In this document: piece by piece, positions 24,650 to 31,034 of the stretch
Numbering within the stretch: position 1 is the stretch's first letter
Layout: every line of letters starts with the position of its first letter
Origin: a virus
Virus record (IMG/VR): IMGVR_UViG_3300010413_000069
Coordinates: 1-42,784 of that record
Strand: one strand, 5' to 3'
DNA length: 42,784 nucleotides
Program-made: the position numbers and the translations under genes
Notes under the pieces: model-generated
What the model saw: the letters and a program-made list of their open reading frames with translations, nothing else
Database searches by the model: none
Told to the model about the DNA's origin: nothing

Positions 24650-24673
24650 CGCGTAGAAATCCCATCCTATAAT
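24649..24673 (+). promoter_or_regulatory. Phage promoter copy 3
   Basis: TCGCGTAGAAATCCCATCC precedes TATAAT (24668-24673) and AGAA, again with the 18-base offset. The next start codon is 180 bases away, so its first product is a long untranslated RNA. Confidence 0.85.
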
Positions 24674-24679
24674 AGAAGC

Positions 24680-24833
24680 GGAAGTAAGCGACATATAACA
24701 TGGTCGTGAGCGACATGGTGCTCACCTTACTTTGGAAGTTTTATGCTCACCAAAGTCCGTATTCTATTATTTTTTGATTCTCAAAAATCCCCGGGGGTGT
24801 TCCCCGAGAAACTAAAATGAGAATCTATTTTTT
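24680..24833 (+). ncRNA. Structured untranslated RNA from promoter copy 3
   Basis: Predicted start is about seven bases after the -10 box. The RNA can form AGTAAG (24683-24688) with CTTACT (24726-24731), enclosing a hairpin CAT-bulge-GTCG/CGAC-ATG with loop TGAG (24699-24717). An alternative stem ACTTTGG (24729-24735) with CCAAAGT (24750-24756) shares bases with the first, so the two are mutually exclusive. The end is a terminator: GATTCTCA (24776-24783) with TGAGAATC (24818-24825), an inner CGGGG/CCCCG stem, then TATTTTTT. It may be a free small RNA or an attenuated leader of the gene at 24853. Confidence 0.6.
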
Positions 24834-24852
24834 CTCTTGAAAGGAGAATGAA

Positions 24853-25200
24853 ATGCCTGGTTTTAAACGAGACGGCGATCTTGTTGATGGATATTTGTAT
24901 TCCTTCTGGACTGGTCGATTGATTGAATATAAAGGAGTAATTAAAAGACCAGTAATTCTTGAAGATGGAAAAGGTCAATCTGCTATTTTTAGATCTACGG
25001 CTGGACCAAGAAAAAGATTTCTATGCGCTGCTAGACAAGAAGAAGTTTATAATTCTGTTGTTTGGCTAGAAAAGCCAAATGAGGGTATAGCAAGGGCTCT
25101 TTTAGCTACTCATTATCTAATAACAGCAGCAATACATAAAGAAAAAATGGAAAACGCTTTGAACAAAGCCCATTTATTATCAGAGGGAGACTTGAAATGA
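24853..25200 (+). CDS. Hypothetical soluble protein
   Basis: This 115-residue protein starts at ATG 24853 after CTCTTGAAAGGAGAA. It has a beta-rich first half (GYLYSFWTGRLIEYKGVIKRPVILEDG), a basic middle (GPRKRFLCAARQEEVYNSVVWL) and two C-terminal helices (IARALLATHYLITAAIHKEKMENALNKAH). It stands after an internal terminator, so its transcription depends on read-through. It ends with ATGA overlap to the next gene. I do not recognise the family. Confidence 0.7.
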   Translation: MPGFKRDGDLVDGYLYSFWTGRLIEYKGVIKRPVILEDGKGQSAIFRSTAGPRKRFLCAARQEEVYNSVVWLEKPNEGIARALLATHYLITAAIHKEKMENALNKAHLLSEGDLK

Positions 25201-25595
25201 CACCAAAAAATTGGATAAAGGTTTTTCTTATATTGGTAATTATATTTCTAGCGTTGATATTTGTTAGAAATGTAATTGCTGAAGGCTGGTGGGAGGCGGA
25301 CTCTAAATCCGGATGTGGTTGGGTCGAGTTTTCTTTCCATTCGCCAGTGCCTTCAGAGGAAATTACGGAAATCACTGGTAATATTTATGATTTGAACGGG
25401 ATTCTTCAAGATCCAATGGACTGCAAAATGGAAGATGGCGATTGGATAATTTGTAATACAGAAAATCAATATCCGCCAATTCGTACAAAGATATATAATG
25501 GTTCTATTATTACGAATCGTTATAGTGCTTTTATTCGTCCTACCCTTATGGACTGCGGACTTCGAAAAGAGTATTTTCCTTATATTGAAAGGTGA
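25197..25595 (+). CDS. Membrane-anchored extracellular protein
   Basis: This 132-residue protein overlaps the previous stop (ATGA). Residues about 7-27 (IKVFLILVIIFLALIFVRNVI) make a signal anchor; the remaining 100 residues have four Cys (GCGWVEF, MDCKM, IICNT, MDCGL) and a beta-rich pattern, consistent with an exposed disulphide-bonded domain. It may alter the cell surface, for example by blocking other phages, but that is only an inference from topology. Confidence 0.7.
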   Translation: MTPKNWIKVFLILVIIFLALIFVRNVIAEGWWEADSKSGCGWVEFSFHSPVPSEEITEITGNIYDLNGILQDPMDCKMEDGDWIICNTENQYPPIRTKIYNGSIITNRYSAFIRPTLMDCGLRKEYFPYIER

Positions 25596-25601
25596 TAAGA
25601 A

Positions 25602-25793
25602 ATGATCATATTGGAGGCTCTAGTCAGGATAATTGCAATGCTATCTTTCTTTATGATAGGGATATGGAGTTTTTCTACTGCCATAGAGTTAGTTAACAAT
25701 TTCAATCGATTTCCTGGTTACATGTTTTTTGCTCTAAGTGGAATCCTAATTGGGGCGGGATTCTTAATCGGATGCAAAAGGAGAGGAGAGTGA
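25602..25793 (+). CDS. Small two-helix membrane protein
   Basis: This 63-residue protein has membrane helices at about 5-27 (EALVRIIAMLSFFMIGIWSFSTA) and 39-58 (GYMFFALSGILIGAGFLIGC), then a basic end (KRRGE). Binding site GAAAGGTGATAAG precedes ATG 25602. Its stop TGA shares the A with the ATG of the next small membrane gene. No family is recognised. Confidence 0.65.
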   Translation: MIILEALVRIIAMLSFFMIGIWSFSTAIELVNNFNRFPGYMFFALSGILIGAGFLIGCKRRGE

Positions 25794-25909
25794 TGGAAGC
25801 TTGGAAGGTGATACTCGCCCTGTGTCTCTGTCCATGGATATTAATAGCAGTTGGTTTATTCTTCTTGCTAGTAATAAATTTTGTTGTGCAAATCTTGAAA
25901 GGAGGCTAG
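25793..25909 (+). CDS. 38-residue single-helix membrane protein
   Basis: The ORF ATG 25793 to TAG 25907-25909 encodes a peptide with one long membrane helix (about 3-34: AWKVILALCLCPWILIAVGL then FFLLVINFVVQI). A strong site, GGAGAGGAGAG, lies upstream, and the start overlaps the previous stop (TGATG). Its end contains the AAAGGAGG site of the next gene, so the three genes look coupled. Size and composition recall small phage membrane toxins or inhibitors; no evidence favours a specific one. Confidence 0.65.
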   Translation: MEAWKVILALCLCPWILIAVGLFFLLVINFVVQILKGG

Positions 25910-25910
25910 T

Positions 25911-26663
25911 TTGAACGTAGCATTAAGAAATCTAATAAGGTTGTTAAATAGGGAAAGTCCTACTATTCTTACCTCTATTGCGATCACAGGGGTGGTAACT
26001 ACAACAGCCTTAGGTATTAAAGCCACCCCTAAAGCTATTTATGAAATAGAGGAAGAAAACAGTATCAGACTTAGGCAAGATTACGAGCCATTGCGTGGTT
26101 TAGAAATTATTAAATTAGTTGGAAAGTATTATATTCCAACTGCTATTTCTGGAGGAATAACTATAGGCGCTATTGTCGGGGCTCATAGTATATTTTCGCG
26201 TCGGAATGCGGCTCTTCTTGCGTTATTTACTTTGACTGAGACTGCTTTAAAGGAGTATCAAGATAAAGTAGTTGAAATGATAGGAGAACGAAAAGAAGAA
26301 AAAATCAGAGATTCATTAGCTCAGGATAAATTAGATAACCACCCAATTGAAAGAAGTGAGATTTATATTTCTGGTATTGGTCAATCTTTATTCTTTGATG
26401 CTTTGTCTGGGCGATATTTTATGTCAGATTTTGAAAGTGTTCGGACAGCTGTAAACGATTTTAATGCTCTTTTATTTGGAGAAGGATATCAAACATTAAA
26501 TGAGTGGTATGAAATGTTAAATCTTGAGCCTACAGAGATGGGTAAAAGTGTTGGTTGGGAAGCAAATACCGCAATATTGGCATTACGATATTCACCAAAA
26601 ATAGCCACAAACAAGCAACCGTGTATTGTAATTGATTACAAAAACAGTCCAAAAAATTTATAA
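25911..26663 (+). CDS. DUF6353-like membrane protein, paralog 1
   Basis: This 250-residue protein starts with TTG 25911 after GAAAGGAGGC. Two membrane helices are seen: about 17-36 (PTILTSIAITGVVTTTALGI) and 73-93 (YYIPTAISGGITIGAIVGAHS). Then comes HSIFSRRNAALLALFTLTETALKEYQDKVVEMIG, and a C-terminal domain with SLFFDALSGRYF, FGEGYQTLNEWYEMLNLEPTEMG and VGWE. The order matches what I recall of DUF6353 phage proteins. A paralog lies at 30128-31018 sharing GAxxGSHxIxSxRNAAL and the LNEWY-like motif. The role is unknown. Confidence 0.75.
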   Translation: MNVALRNLIRLLNRESPTILTSIAITGVVTTTALGIKATPKAIYEIEEENSIRLRQDYEPLRGLEIIKLVGKYYIPTAISGGITIGAIVGAHSIFSRRNAALLALFTLTETALKEYQDKVVEMIGERKEEKIRDSLAQDKLDNHPIERSEIYISGIGQSLFFDALSGRYFMSDFESVRTAVNDFNALLFGEGYQTLNEWYEMLNLEPTEMGKSVGWEANTAILALRYSPKIATNKQPCIVIDYKNSPKNL

Positions 26664-26664
26664 T

Positions 26665-26689
26665 TCGCGTCGGAATCATGTTGTATAAT
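26665..26689 (+). promoter_or_regulatory. Phage promoter copy 4
   Basis: TCGCGTCGGAATCATGTTG precedes TATAAT (26684-26689) and AGAAACC. CGCG begins 18 bases before the -10 box. It directs transcription of the 64-residue membrane protein gene. Confidence 0.85.
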
Positions 26690-26726
26690 AGAAACCTACT
26701 ATATTATTCGAAAGGAGAAAAAAATC

Positions 26727-26921
26727 ATGTTTGAGAATTTAGCTGAGAAAGTTAGGTCTGTAGATCCAGGTTTAGTCAAGAAAGCTGGCATCGGATTGGG
26801 AGTGGTTGTTGCAACTGTTGCGGTTGCAGTAATCCTCAAATCCGTGGCAACTAATCTTGGCGATTTGGATATGGATCTGACGAACGGCGATTTTCAGCCG
26901 GATATCCCTTCGCAGGGATAA
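26727..26921 (+). CDS. Small membrane protein, early cassette
   Basis: This 64-residue protein starts at ATG 26727 after TCGAAAGGAGA. A helix at about 18-40 (VKKAGIGLGVVVATVAVAVI) is the only membrane segment; the C-terminus is acidic (LGDLDMDLTNGDFQPDIP). It lies between promoter copy 4 and a terminator. Its codons (GTT, GTG, GGC, ATC) resemble the capsid gene more than the AT-rich neighbours, suggesting abundant synthesis. No family is recognised. Confidence 0.72.
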   Translation: MFENLAEKVRSVDPGLVKKAGIGLGVVVATVAVAVILKSVATNLGDLDMDLTNGDFQPDIPSQG

Positions 26922-26931
26922 GTGGGTCAAA

Positions 26932-26964
26932 GAGGTGTCGGAGAAATCTGGCACCTCATTTTTT
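26932..26964 (+). terminator. Terminator after 64-residue membrane protein gene
   Basis: GAGGTGTC (26932-26939) pairs with GGCACCTC (26950-26957), including one G-T pair, followed by ATTTTTT. The next gene starts 20 bases later without a new promoter. Confidence 0.85.
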
Positions 26965-26983
26965 ATCTTGAAAGAAGAAAATC

Positions 26984-27178
26984 ATGCCCCTGAAGATTAA
27001 GATAATTGGTTTGGAAGATTTTGGTGAAAAAGCTAAAGAAGCCGCGCGTAGCCTAATTGAAACACCCGTACCGCTCGGTAAAACAGTCCTGGTTACTACT
27101 GCTACTATTGCTCTTGCTGAGTTGATCGTATTTAGAAAGATGCGATTTACATTAATCCTGACAAGGAAATATTCGTAA
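26984..27178 (+). CDS. Small membrane protein after terminator
   Basis: This 64-residue protein starts at ATG 26984 after CTTGAAAGAAGAAA. The first half is amphipathic (LKIKIIGLEDFGEKAKEAARSLIE); a membrane helix spans about 32-50 (GKTVLVTTATIALAELIVF), followed by a basic tail (RKMRFTLILTRKYS). It relies on read-through of the preceding terminator, so it is probably expressed less than its neighbour. Its last codons abut promoter copy 5. No family is recognised. Confidence 0.65.
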   Translation: MPLKIKIIGLEDFGEKAKEAARSLIETPVPLGKTVLVTTATIALAELIVFRKMRFTLILTRKYS

Positions 27179-27180
27179 AT

Positions 27181-27205
27181 TCGCGAGAGAAACATCCCTT
27201 ATAAT
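27181..27205 (+). promoter_or_regulatory. Phage promoter copy 5
   Basis: TCGCGAGAGAAACATCCC precedes TATAAT (27200-27205) and AGAAACC, with the same 18-base offset. The downstream AGAAACCTA is almost identical to copy 4. Confidence 0.87.
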
Positions 27206-27236
27206 AGAAACCTATATTTTAAAAGGAGATGTTAAA

Positions 27237-27506
27237 ATGAACATTACCAGAACTATTGTATTAGCAACCACGCAAGTGGTTGTCAGCATGGGCATTGCAT
27301 CTGCAGCAAATGCATTGATTGCGAAAGTTAAGCCCGATTGGGTCTCGGTAACTCTAAGTGATGATAAAGTTGATATGATCATTGGAGTGGCGAAGGTCCT
27401 CGGTACTACTATCGCAGTTGCAGTGTTTGCTGCGGTTGTTGCGCAGGCGGCAGCAGAGCAAGTTGATAAACAATTTTGGTCAGACTTAACAAATCAAGAA
27501 GGATAG
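27237..27506 (+). CDS. Two-helix membrane protein, early cassette
   Basis: This 89-residue protein starts at ATG 27237 after AAAAGGAGATG. Membrane helices lie at about 7-27 (VLATTQVVVSMGIASAANAL) and 51-73 (IIGVAKVLGTTIAVAVFAAV), and the C-terminus is polar. It has promoter copy 5 and a strong terminator of its own. Codons are GC-richer than the surroundings (GCG, GTC, CTC), pointing to high expression. It could form membrane oligomers. Whether it acts on host energy, exclusion of other phages or injection is unknown. Confidence 0.74.
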   Translation: MNITRTIVLATTQVVVSMGIASAANALIAKVKPDWVSVTLSDDKVDMIIGVAKVLGTTIAVAVFAAVVAQAAAEQVDKQFWSDLTNQEG

Positions 27507-27513
27507 GAGGAAA

Positions 27514-27544
27514 AAGGGTGTCGTAACTGACACCCTTATTTTTT
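27514..27544 (+). terminator. Terminator between SD and start of next gene
   Basis: AAGGGTGTC (27514-27522) and GACACCCTT (27529-27537) pair perfectly over loop GTAACT, followed by ATTTTTT. The ATG at 27545 follows the T tract directly, and an AGGAGG (27505-27510) sits three bases before the stem. Confidence 0.9.
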
Positions 27545-27862
27545 ATGGCTAGTAATGTTGAATGGGCTTGGTGTCCTCAATGCGGCGATCGAGAAGATCA
27601 CGACGAAGTAGGAACCGTTTGGATTTGTAGGACTTGTGAATGCCCAAATGATAATTTAGGAAAGGTTAAAAACATGAGTTTACTTGACCGTGTTGCCGGA
27701 TTGTTTAAGCGTATTAGTCCGGACGTATATTCTATGTCCGATATTGAGATCAATGAGCATTTAGAATCTCTGACTAAGGATCAGGAAGAAATTCGTAAGG
27801 CAAAAGAAATGATCCATAAGGCAAAGGGAGATCATGAGTCAAATAAAGGAGTTAAGATATAA
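27545..27862 (+). CDS. Zinc-ribbon small protein
   Basis: This 105-residue protein begins with a zinc ribbon (WCPQCGDREDHDEVGTVWIC then RTCEC, about 9-34), with paired CxxC motifs supporting translation from ATG 27545. Residues 44-105 are helical and charged (MSLLDRVAGLFKRI, EEIRKAKEMIHKAKGDHE). The only good SD (AGGAGG, 27505-27510) is separated from the ATG by a terminator hairpin; folding leaves about 10 unpaired bases between them. An internal ATG at 27674 with AGGAAAGG could give a shorter form without the ribbon. Nucleic-acid binding is a guess from the ribbon. Confidence 0.68.
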   Translation: MASNVEWAWCPQCGDREDHDEVGTVWICRTCECPNDNLGKVKNMSLLDRVAGLFKRISPDVYSMSDIEINEHLESLTKDQEEIRKAKEMIHKAKGDHESNKGVKI

Positions 27863-28094
27863 TAAGCCATTAAAACGGATAAAATCCGAGCTGGAGAAGA
27901 TAAATTTAAAGCCAGAAACGGAGATAGAAATATATCCTATCTATCCGTTTGACTGGTATGCTATATTTGGAGCGCACAACAGAGTATATATATTTAGATC
28001 TCGTCGAGGCGTTCTTAAGTTAATTAATATTCAGCCTGTTCATGGATTTATGAAAAACGGGCGTCTAATCTTGAAAGGAGATTGGTGGCGATGA
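27834..28094 (+). CDS. Hypothetical small protein
   Basis: This 86-residue protein starts at ATG 27834 (AAGGGAGA upstream) inside the end of the zinc-ribbon gene. A basic N-terminus (KELRYNKPLKRIKSELEKI) is followed by an aromatic, beta-rich domain (EIYPIYPFDWYAIFGAHNRVYIFRSRRGVLKLINI). It overlaps the next gene by ATGA. No family is recognised. Confidence 0.65.
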   Translation: MSQIKELRYNKPLKRIKSELEKINLKPETEIEIYPIYPFDWYAIFGAHNRVYIFRSRRGVLKLINIQPVHGFMKNGRLILKGDWWR

Positions 28095-28471
28095 TAAAAG
28101 TAGAATTAATTTATGATGTTCCAACAGGTAATCAACCATATATATTAACTCTGTTTAATATCGATATGGATGACGAATTGTTACCGCTTTTTGAAAAGCT
28201 TGATATTAGATCTATTTTTGATCTTGGTTTAAGTGGAGAATTACTTGAATCTAAAGATTATGTTAATCGATTAACTGACGCTTTAATAATTTTGGCATCC
28301 AATCCAGATCGATTTTTAAAACTGGTTGGTTCGAATTATTATAACGGATGCATATATATGTTAAGTAATTTAATTAGAGCTTGGCGTCTGTATCCTAATT
28401 GTCAATTAAGAATTCGCGAAGATATTAATAAAGAGGAATTTTATGACTATGACCGACCCCCTTCCATCTAA
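28091..28471 (+). CDS. Hypothetical soluble protein
   Basis: This protein has 126 residues. I choose ATG 28091, 10 bases after CTTGAAAGGAG and overlapping the previous stop; an in-frame TTG at 28082 is too close to the site. It has a beta start (KVELIYDVPTGNQPYILTLFNIDMD) and helices after (LLPLFEKLDIRSIFDLGLSGELL, VNRLTDALIILASNPDRFLKLV). It ends in acidic and aromatic residues. It overlaps the next gene by 29 bases. No family is recognised. Confidence 0.65.
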   Translation: MIKVELIYDVPTGNQPYILTLFNIDMDDELLPLFEKLDIRSIFDLGLSGELLESKDYVNRLTDALIILASNPDRFLKLVGSNYYNGCIYMLSNLIRAWRLYPNCQLRIREDINKEEFYDYDRPPSI

Positions 28472-29042
28472 TTCAATAATTAAACGGAATAGAGGCGGCT
28501 CTCGAAAGGTAACAAAAATTGCTGAAGGACGTATTATTAAGCGAGAGAAGCCGCTTCTTGCTAAAGTATTTAGCGATAACACGAGGAGCGTCGGTACATA
28601 TATTCTATGGGATGTATTAATACCGGCGCTCAAAAGCACAATAACGGACATGATTAGCAATGGTGTAGAGATGCTTATTTATGGCGAATCTAGACCATCT
28701 AATCTTCGTCGTGATCGCGGGCGTTCGTACGTTTCATATTCCTCGTATTACAGAGAAAGAAACAGACCTACGGAGGAAAGAGATCATAGAAGTCGCGATA
28801 GACATCGTTTCGAGGATGTGGTTTTGCCAAGACGCGGGCAAGCCGAAGAGGTTTTATCAGCTATGGTGGATCTTGTAGAAGATTATGAGATTGCGACGGT
28901 AGCAGACTTCTATGGTCTCGTTGGATTAAGTCCTGACTGGGCGGACGAAAAATGGGGTTGGGATAATCTATCTAGTGCTCGAATAGAAAGAACTAGAGAT
29001 GGTTATGTTTTGGTTTTGCCAAGACCATTTGAGATCAGATAG
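28443..29042 (+). CDS. Conserved phage protein with basic N-terminus, unknown
   Basis: This 199-residue protein starts at ATG 28443 after AAAGAGGAA. A basic N-terminus (KRNRGGSRKVTKIAEGRIIKREKP) is followed by TRSVGTYILWDVLIPALKSTITDMISNGVEMLIYGE, a segment I have seen in many phages of Gram-positive hosts, then an Arg/Ser/Tyr-rich linker (SNLRRDRGRSYVSYSSYYRE). The C-terminal domain has AEEVLSAMVDLVEDYEIATVADFYGLVG and DEKWGWDNL. The basic linker could bind nucleic acid. The family is conserved but uncharacterised to my knowledge. Confidence 0.75.
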   Translation: MTMTDPLPSNSIIKRNRGGSRKVTKIAEGRIIKREKPLLAKVFSDNTRSVGTYILWDVLIPALKSTITDMISNGVEMLIYGESRPSNLRRDRGRSYVSYSSYYRERNRPTEERDHRSRDRHRFEDVVLPRRGQAEEVLSAMVDLVEDYEIATVADFYGLVGLSPDWADEKWGWDNLSSARIERTRDGYVLVLPRPFEIR

Positions 29043-29052
29043 GAGGATTAAA

Positions 29053-29217
29053 ATGGATGAATTAGATGATGCCATTAAGACAATGGATATAAATATCGAG
29101 GTAGATAAAGGACCTTCTCTACTTGCACACGTTGTTGTATGGTGGATAGTTTTGATCATCTTAATAACTTTAACGCTGATTATCTATAAATATGTGTGGT
29201 CTGGATGGTTACTATGA
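29053..29217 (+). CDS. 54-residue membrane protein
   Basis: The start ATG 29053 follows AGGAGG. The acidic N-terminus (DELDDAIKTMDINIEVDKG) is followed by one membrane helix at about 24-46 (LAHVVVWWIVLIILITLTLI) and a short end. Its stop overlaps the start of the next gene (ATGA). No family is recognised. Confidence 0.68.
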   Translation: MDELDDAIKTMDINIEVDKGPSLLAHVVVWWIVLIILITLTLIIYKYVWSGWLL

Positions 29218-29522
29218 GTAGAGTTTCTGAATTTTCCGATGCGTTTGACGAAACGAGGGATAAAATTCTAGAAAGAATTAGAACCAAGATCCCATACGGA
29301 ATCCGTCTTCAAAGCGATATTATGGGTGATCTTACTGTCAGAATTATGTGGGTTGGAATGGATCATGCAACTGAAAAGGAGTTGTATTTTTCTAGAGCAT
29401 ATACATTTGATGAAATGACCTCGATAAAAGATCCATTAATAATTGCTGACTTGTTTGTTGAAGCGTGGAACAATGCTATGAAGGAGCGTAAAAATGAACA
29501 AAGTAATGACAGTGGTATTTGA
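29214..29522 (+). CDS. Hypothetical soluble protein
   Basis: This 102-residue protein most likely starts at ATG 29214, overlapping the previous stop; ATG 29205 is an alternative. Neither has a clear binding site, so coupling is likely. It has alternating charged helices (EFSDAFDETRDKILERIRTKI) and strands (GIRLQSDIMGDLTVRIMWVGM), and a C-terminal helix (ADLFVEAWNNAMKERKNEQ). No motif or family is recognised. It overlaps the next gene by 29 bases. Confidence 0.62.
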   Translation: MSRVSEFSDAFDETRDKILERIRTKIPYGIRLQSDIMGDLTVRIMWVGMDHATEKELYFSRAYTFDEMTSIKDPLIIADLFVEAWNNAMKERKNEQSNDSGI

Positions 29523-29733
29523 TGATGGAACTTCGCAGAAATATGTTGATGATATCGTTACTATGCTTACATTAATATCTAGTATCGATAAAGTCAATAT
29601 GGGTATTGAAGTATCCGAGAAGGATTTCGAATCAGGGTTTGAATTTGAGGAGGGCGAGGAGGATGCCAAAGATATCAAACAAACACATGGATGGCAACTA
29701 CCTCTTGAAATGCGCGAGGAAAGCGAATCTTGA
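29494..29733 (+). CDS. Small acidic protein
   Basis: This 79-residue, strongly acidic protein starts at ATG 29494 after AAGGAGCG. It opens with strands (MTVVFDDGTSQKYVDDIVTMLTLISSIDKVNMGIEV) and ends in an acidic tail (SGFEFEEGEEDAKDIKQ). It overlaps the HicA-like gene downstream by 71 bases. An acidic partner next to a HicA-like protein invites comparison with HicB, but I see no HicB motif or DNA-binding domain. A DNA-mimic role is also conceivable. Function is unknown. Confidence 0.6.
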   Translation: MNKVMTVVFDDGTSQKYVDDIVTMLTLISSIDKVNMGIEVSEKDFESGFEFEEGEEDAKDIKQTHGWQLPLEMREESES

Positions 29734-29905
29734 AGTAGTTCCTGGAAAAGGCGACCACATGAAAGTTATAGGCGGACCTGGACGCGGGTATCAAATAATT
29801 CCCGCCCGCCCAATTGGACGTGGGCTCGCATGCTCGATAGTTAAATGGCTTATAGCTGCTGGTGTAGCTGTAGGCGTTATTTGTCTTATTTGGAATGGAG
29901 GATAA
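29663..29905 (+). CDS. HicA-like protein with C-terminal membrane helix
   Basis: This 80-residue protein starts at ATG 29663 directly after GAGGAGG. Residues about 9-60 look like a HicA/dsRBD-like fold: GNYLLKCARKANLEVVPGKGDHMKVIGGPGRGYQIIPARPIGRGLACSIVKWL, with GDH in the place of the HicA catalytic GSH His. HicA proteins are mRNA-cleaving toxins. Unlike free HicA, this one ends with a membrane helix (about 59-76: KWLIAAGVAVGVICLIWN). No HicB antitoxin gene is recognised. It may be a repurposed RNA-binding membrane protein rather than a toxin. Confidence 0.6.
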   Translation: MPKISNKHMDGNYLLKCARKANLEVVPGKGDHMKVIGGPGRGYQIIPARPIGRGLACSIVKWLIAAGVAVGVICLIWNGG

Positions 29906-29907
29906 AC

Positions 29908-30147
29908 ATGGCAAAGGATTTTACAGAACAAGCAAAAGAATTTATTTTAAGGAAAACGAATCAAAAAACCTTGCTTAAGGCATTTAATAGCTTGGACCAA
30001 ATGACCTTTGGTGATGAGATGTTCTCTAAGCTCGTTGCCGAAGCTATGAGTGAAGCATACGAAGAAGGAAAAAAAGTTGGTGCAGCTTATGCTGCTAAGA
30101 AAACCAGAAAAAAGGGAGATGAGGTAGATGAATCAGGAACTAGTTAG
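29908..30147 (+). CDS. Hypothetical helical protein
   Basis: This 79-residue protein starts at ATG 29908 (AATGGAGGA upstream), directly after the HicA-like gene. It is amphipathic and helical throughout (FTEQAKEFILRKTNQKTLLKAFNSLDQM, MFSKLVAEAMSEAYEEGKKVGAAYAAKKTRKK). It has no membrane segment. It overlaps the next gene by 20 bases. No family is recognised. Confidence 0.63.
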   Translation: MAKDFTEQAKEFILRKTNQKTLLKAFNSLDQMTFGDEMFSKLVAEAMSEAYEEGKKVGAAYAAKKTRKKGDEVDESGTS

Positions 30148-31018
30148 GTCCGCTTATCGGACTAAGATTTTGGCACAAAAATATAGCCCTGAGCTCTTGC
30201 TTGGGGCTAGTTTATTTGGATTCTTCTCAACTATATTTTTGACTTGGAAAGCGGCTAACGAATATCCAAAATGGAAATCAAATTACTATCTTACTCTAGC
30301 TATGATAGAGGACGCTAAAAATCTGAGTGTTGGGACAGATAGTGAATATCCAGATGAAATGTATAATAAAGACATTCGGGAAGCTCAGATTACTTACGCG
30401 ATTGGATTGCTTAAAACTTTCGGTCCGGTTATATTAATGAGCGGTTTATCTATCGGCGCAGTTCTCGGTTCTCATAATATTATATCGAGTCGTAATGCGG
30501 CATTGATTGGTGCTTATAAGCTTCTTGATGAAGGCTTCAAAGAATATCGTAAGCGCGTTATTGATGATGCCGGAGAAGATAAAGATCGAGAATATCGTTA
30601 TGGCATGAAAAAGGAAACAAGTAAAAAACGAATCAAAGAACTCTCGGAAAATAATGAGGATCTTATGGCTCCGTGGGAGCATAGTATTTATGCCCGCTGG
30701 TTCGATGAGAAATCTCCTTATTATAAAAAAACAGATGAAATGAATTTGTTTTTCTTGAGAGGTCAGCAGAATTATGCAAATGAATTACTCTCAGAACGAG
30801 GTCATATTTTCTTAAATGAAGTTTATGATTCGCTCGGAATTGAACGAACAGCTGAAGGTGCTCTTGTTGGCTGGGTTCTTGGAAACGGCGACGGATACAT
30901 TAAATTCGGAATTACAGATCCTGGAAATGAAAGTGTTTGGACTATTGATGGGAAGGCTGTTCCGATCTTATTAGATTTCAATGTTGATGGAGTAATTTGG
31001 GATCTTTTACCTCGATAG
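30128..31018 (+). CDS. DUF6353-like membrane protein, paralog 2
   Basis: This 296-residue protein starts at ATG 30128 after AAGGGAGATGAGG. Membrane helices lie at about 22-42 (ELLLGASLFGFFSTIFLTWK) and 94-115 (LLKTFGPVILMSGLSIGAVL). The motif LGSHNIISSRNAALIGAYKLLDEGFKEYRKRVI is shared with the 25911 protein, as is the late YDSLGIERTAEGALVGW. A longer charged insert (EDKDREYRYGMKKETSKKRIKELSENNED) separates the halves. Paralogy is seen directly; family membership (DUF6353) is from memory. Presence of two copies suggests hetero-oligomers or specialised roles. Confidence 0.75.
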   Translation: MNQELVRSAYRTKILAQKYSPELLLGASLFGFFSTIFLTWKAANEYPKWKSNYYLTLAMIEDAKNLSVGTDSEYPDEMYNKDIREAQITYAIGLLKTFGPVILMSGLSIGAVLGSHNIISSRNAALIGAYKLLDEGFKEYRKRVIDDAGEDKDREYRYGMKKETSKKRIKELSENNEDLMAPWEHSIYARWFDEKSPYYKKTDEMNLFFLRGQQNYANELLSERGHIFLNEVYDSLGIERTAEGALVGWVLGNGDGYIKFGITDPGNESVWTIDGKAVPILLDFNVDGVIWDLLPR

Positions 31019-31034
31019 CTTGATAAATGGGGAT

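Noticed and set aside
26196-26215. TTCGCGTCGGAAT inside the 25911 gene as another promoter copy
   Set aside because: It matches the upstream half of copy 4, but no TATAAT lies 18 bases downstream and the bases encode the conserved SRRNAAL motif.
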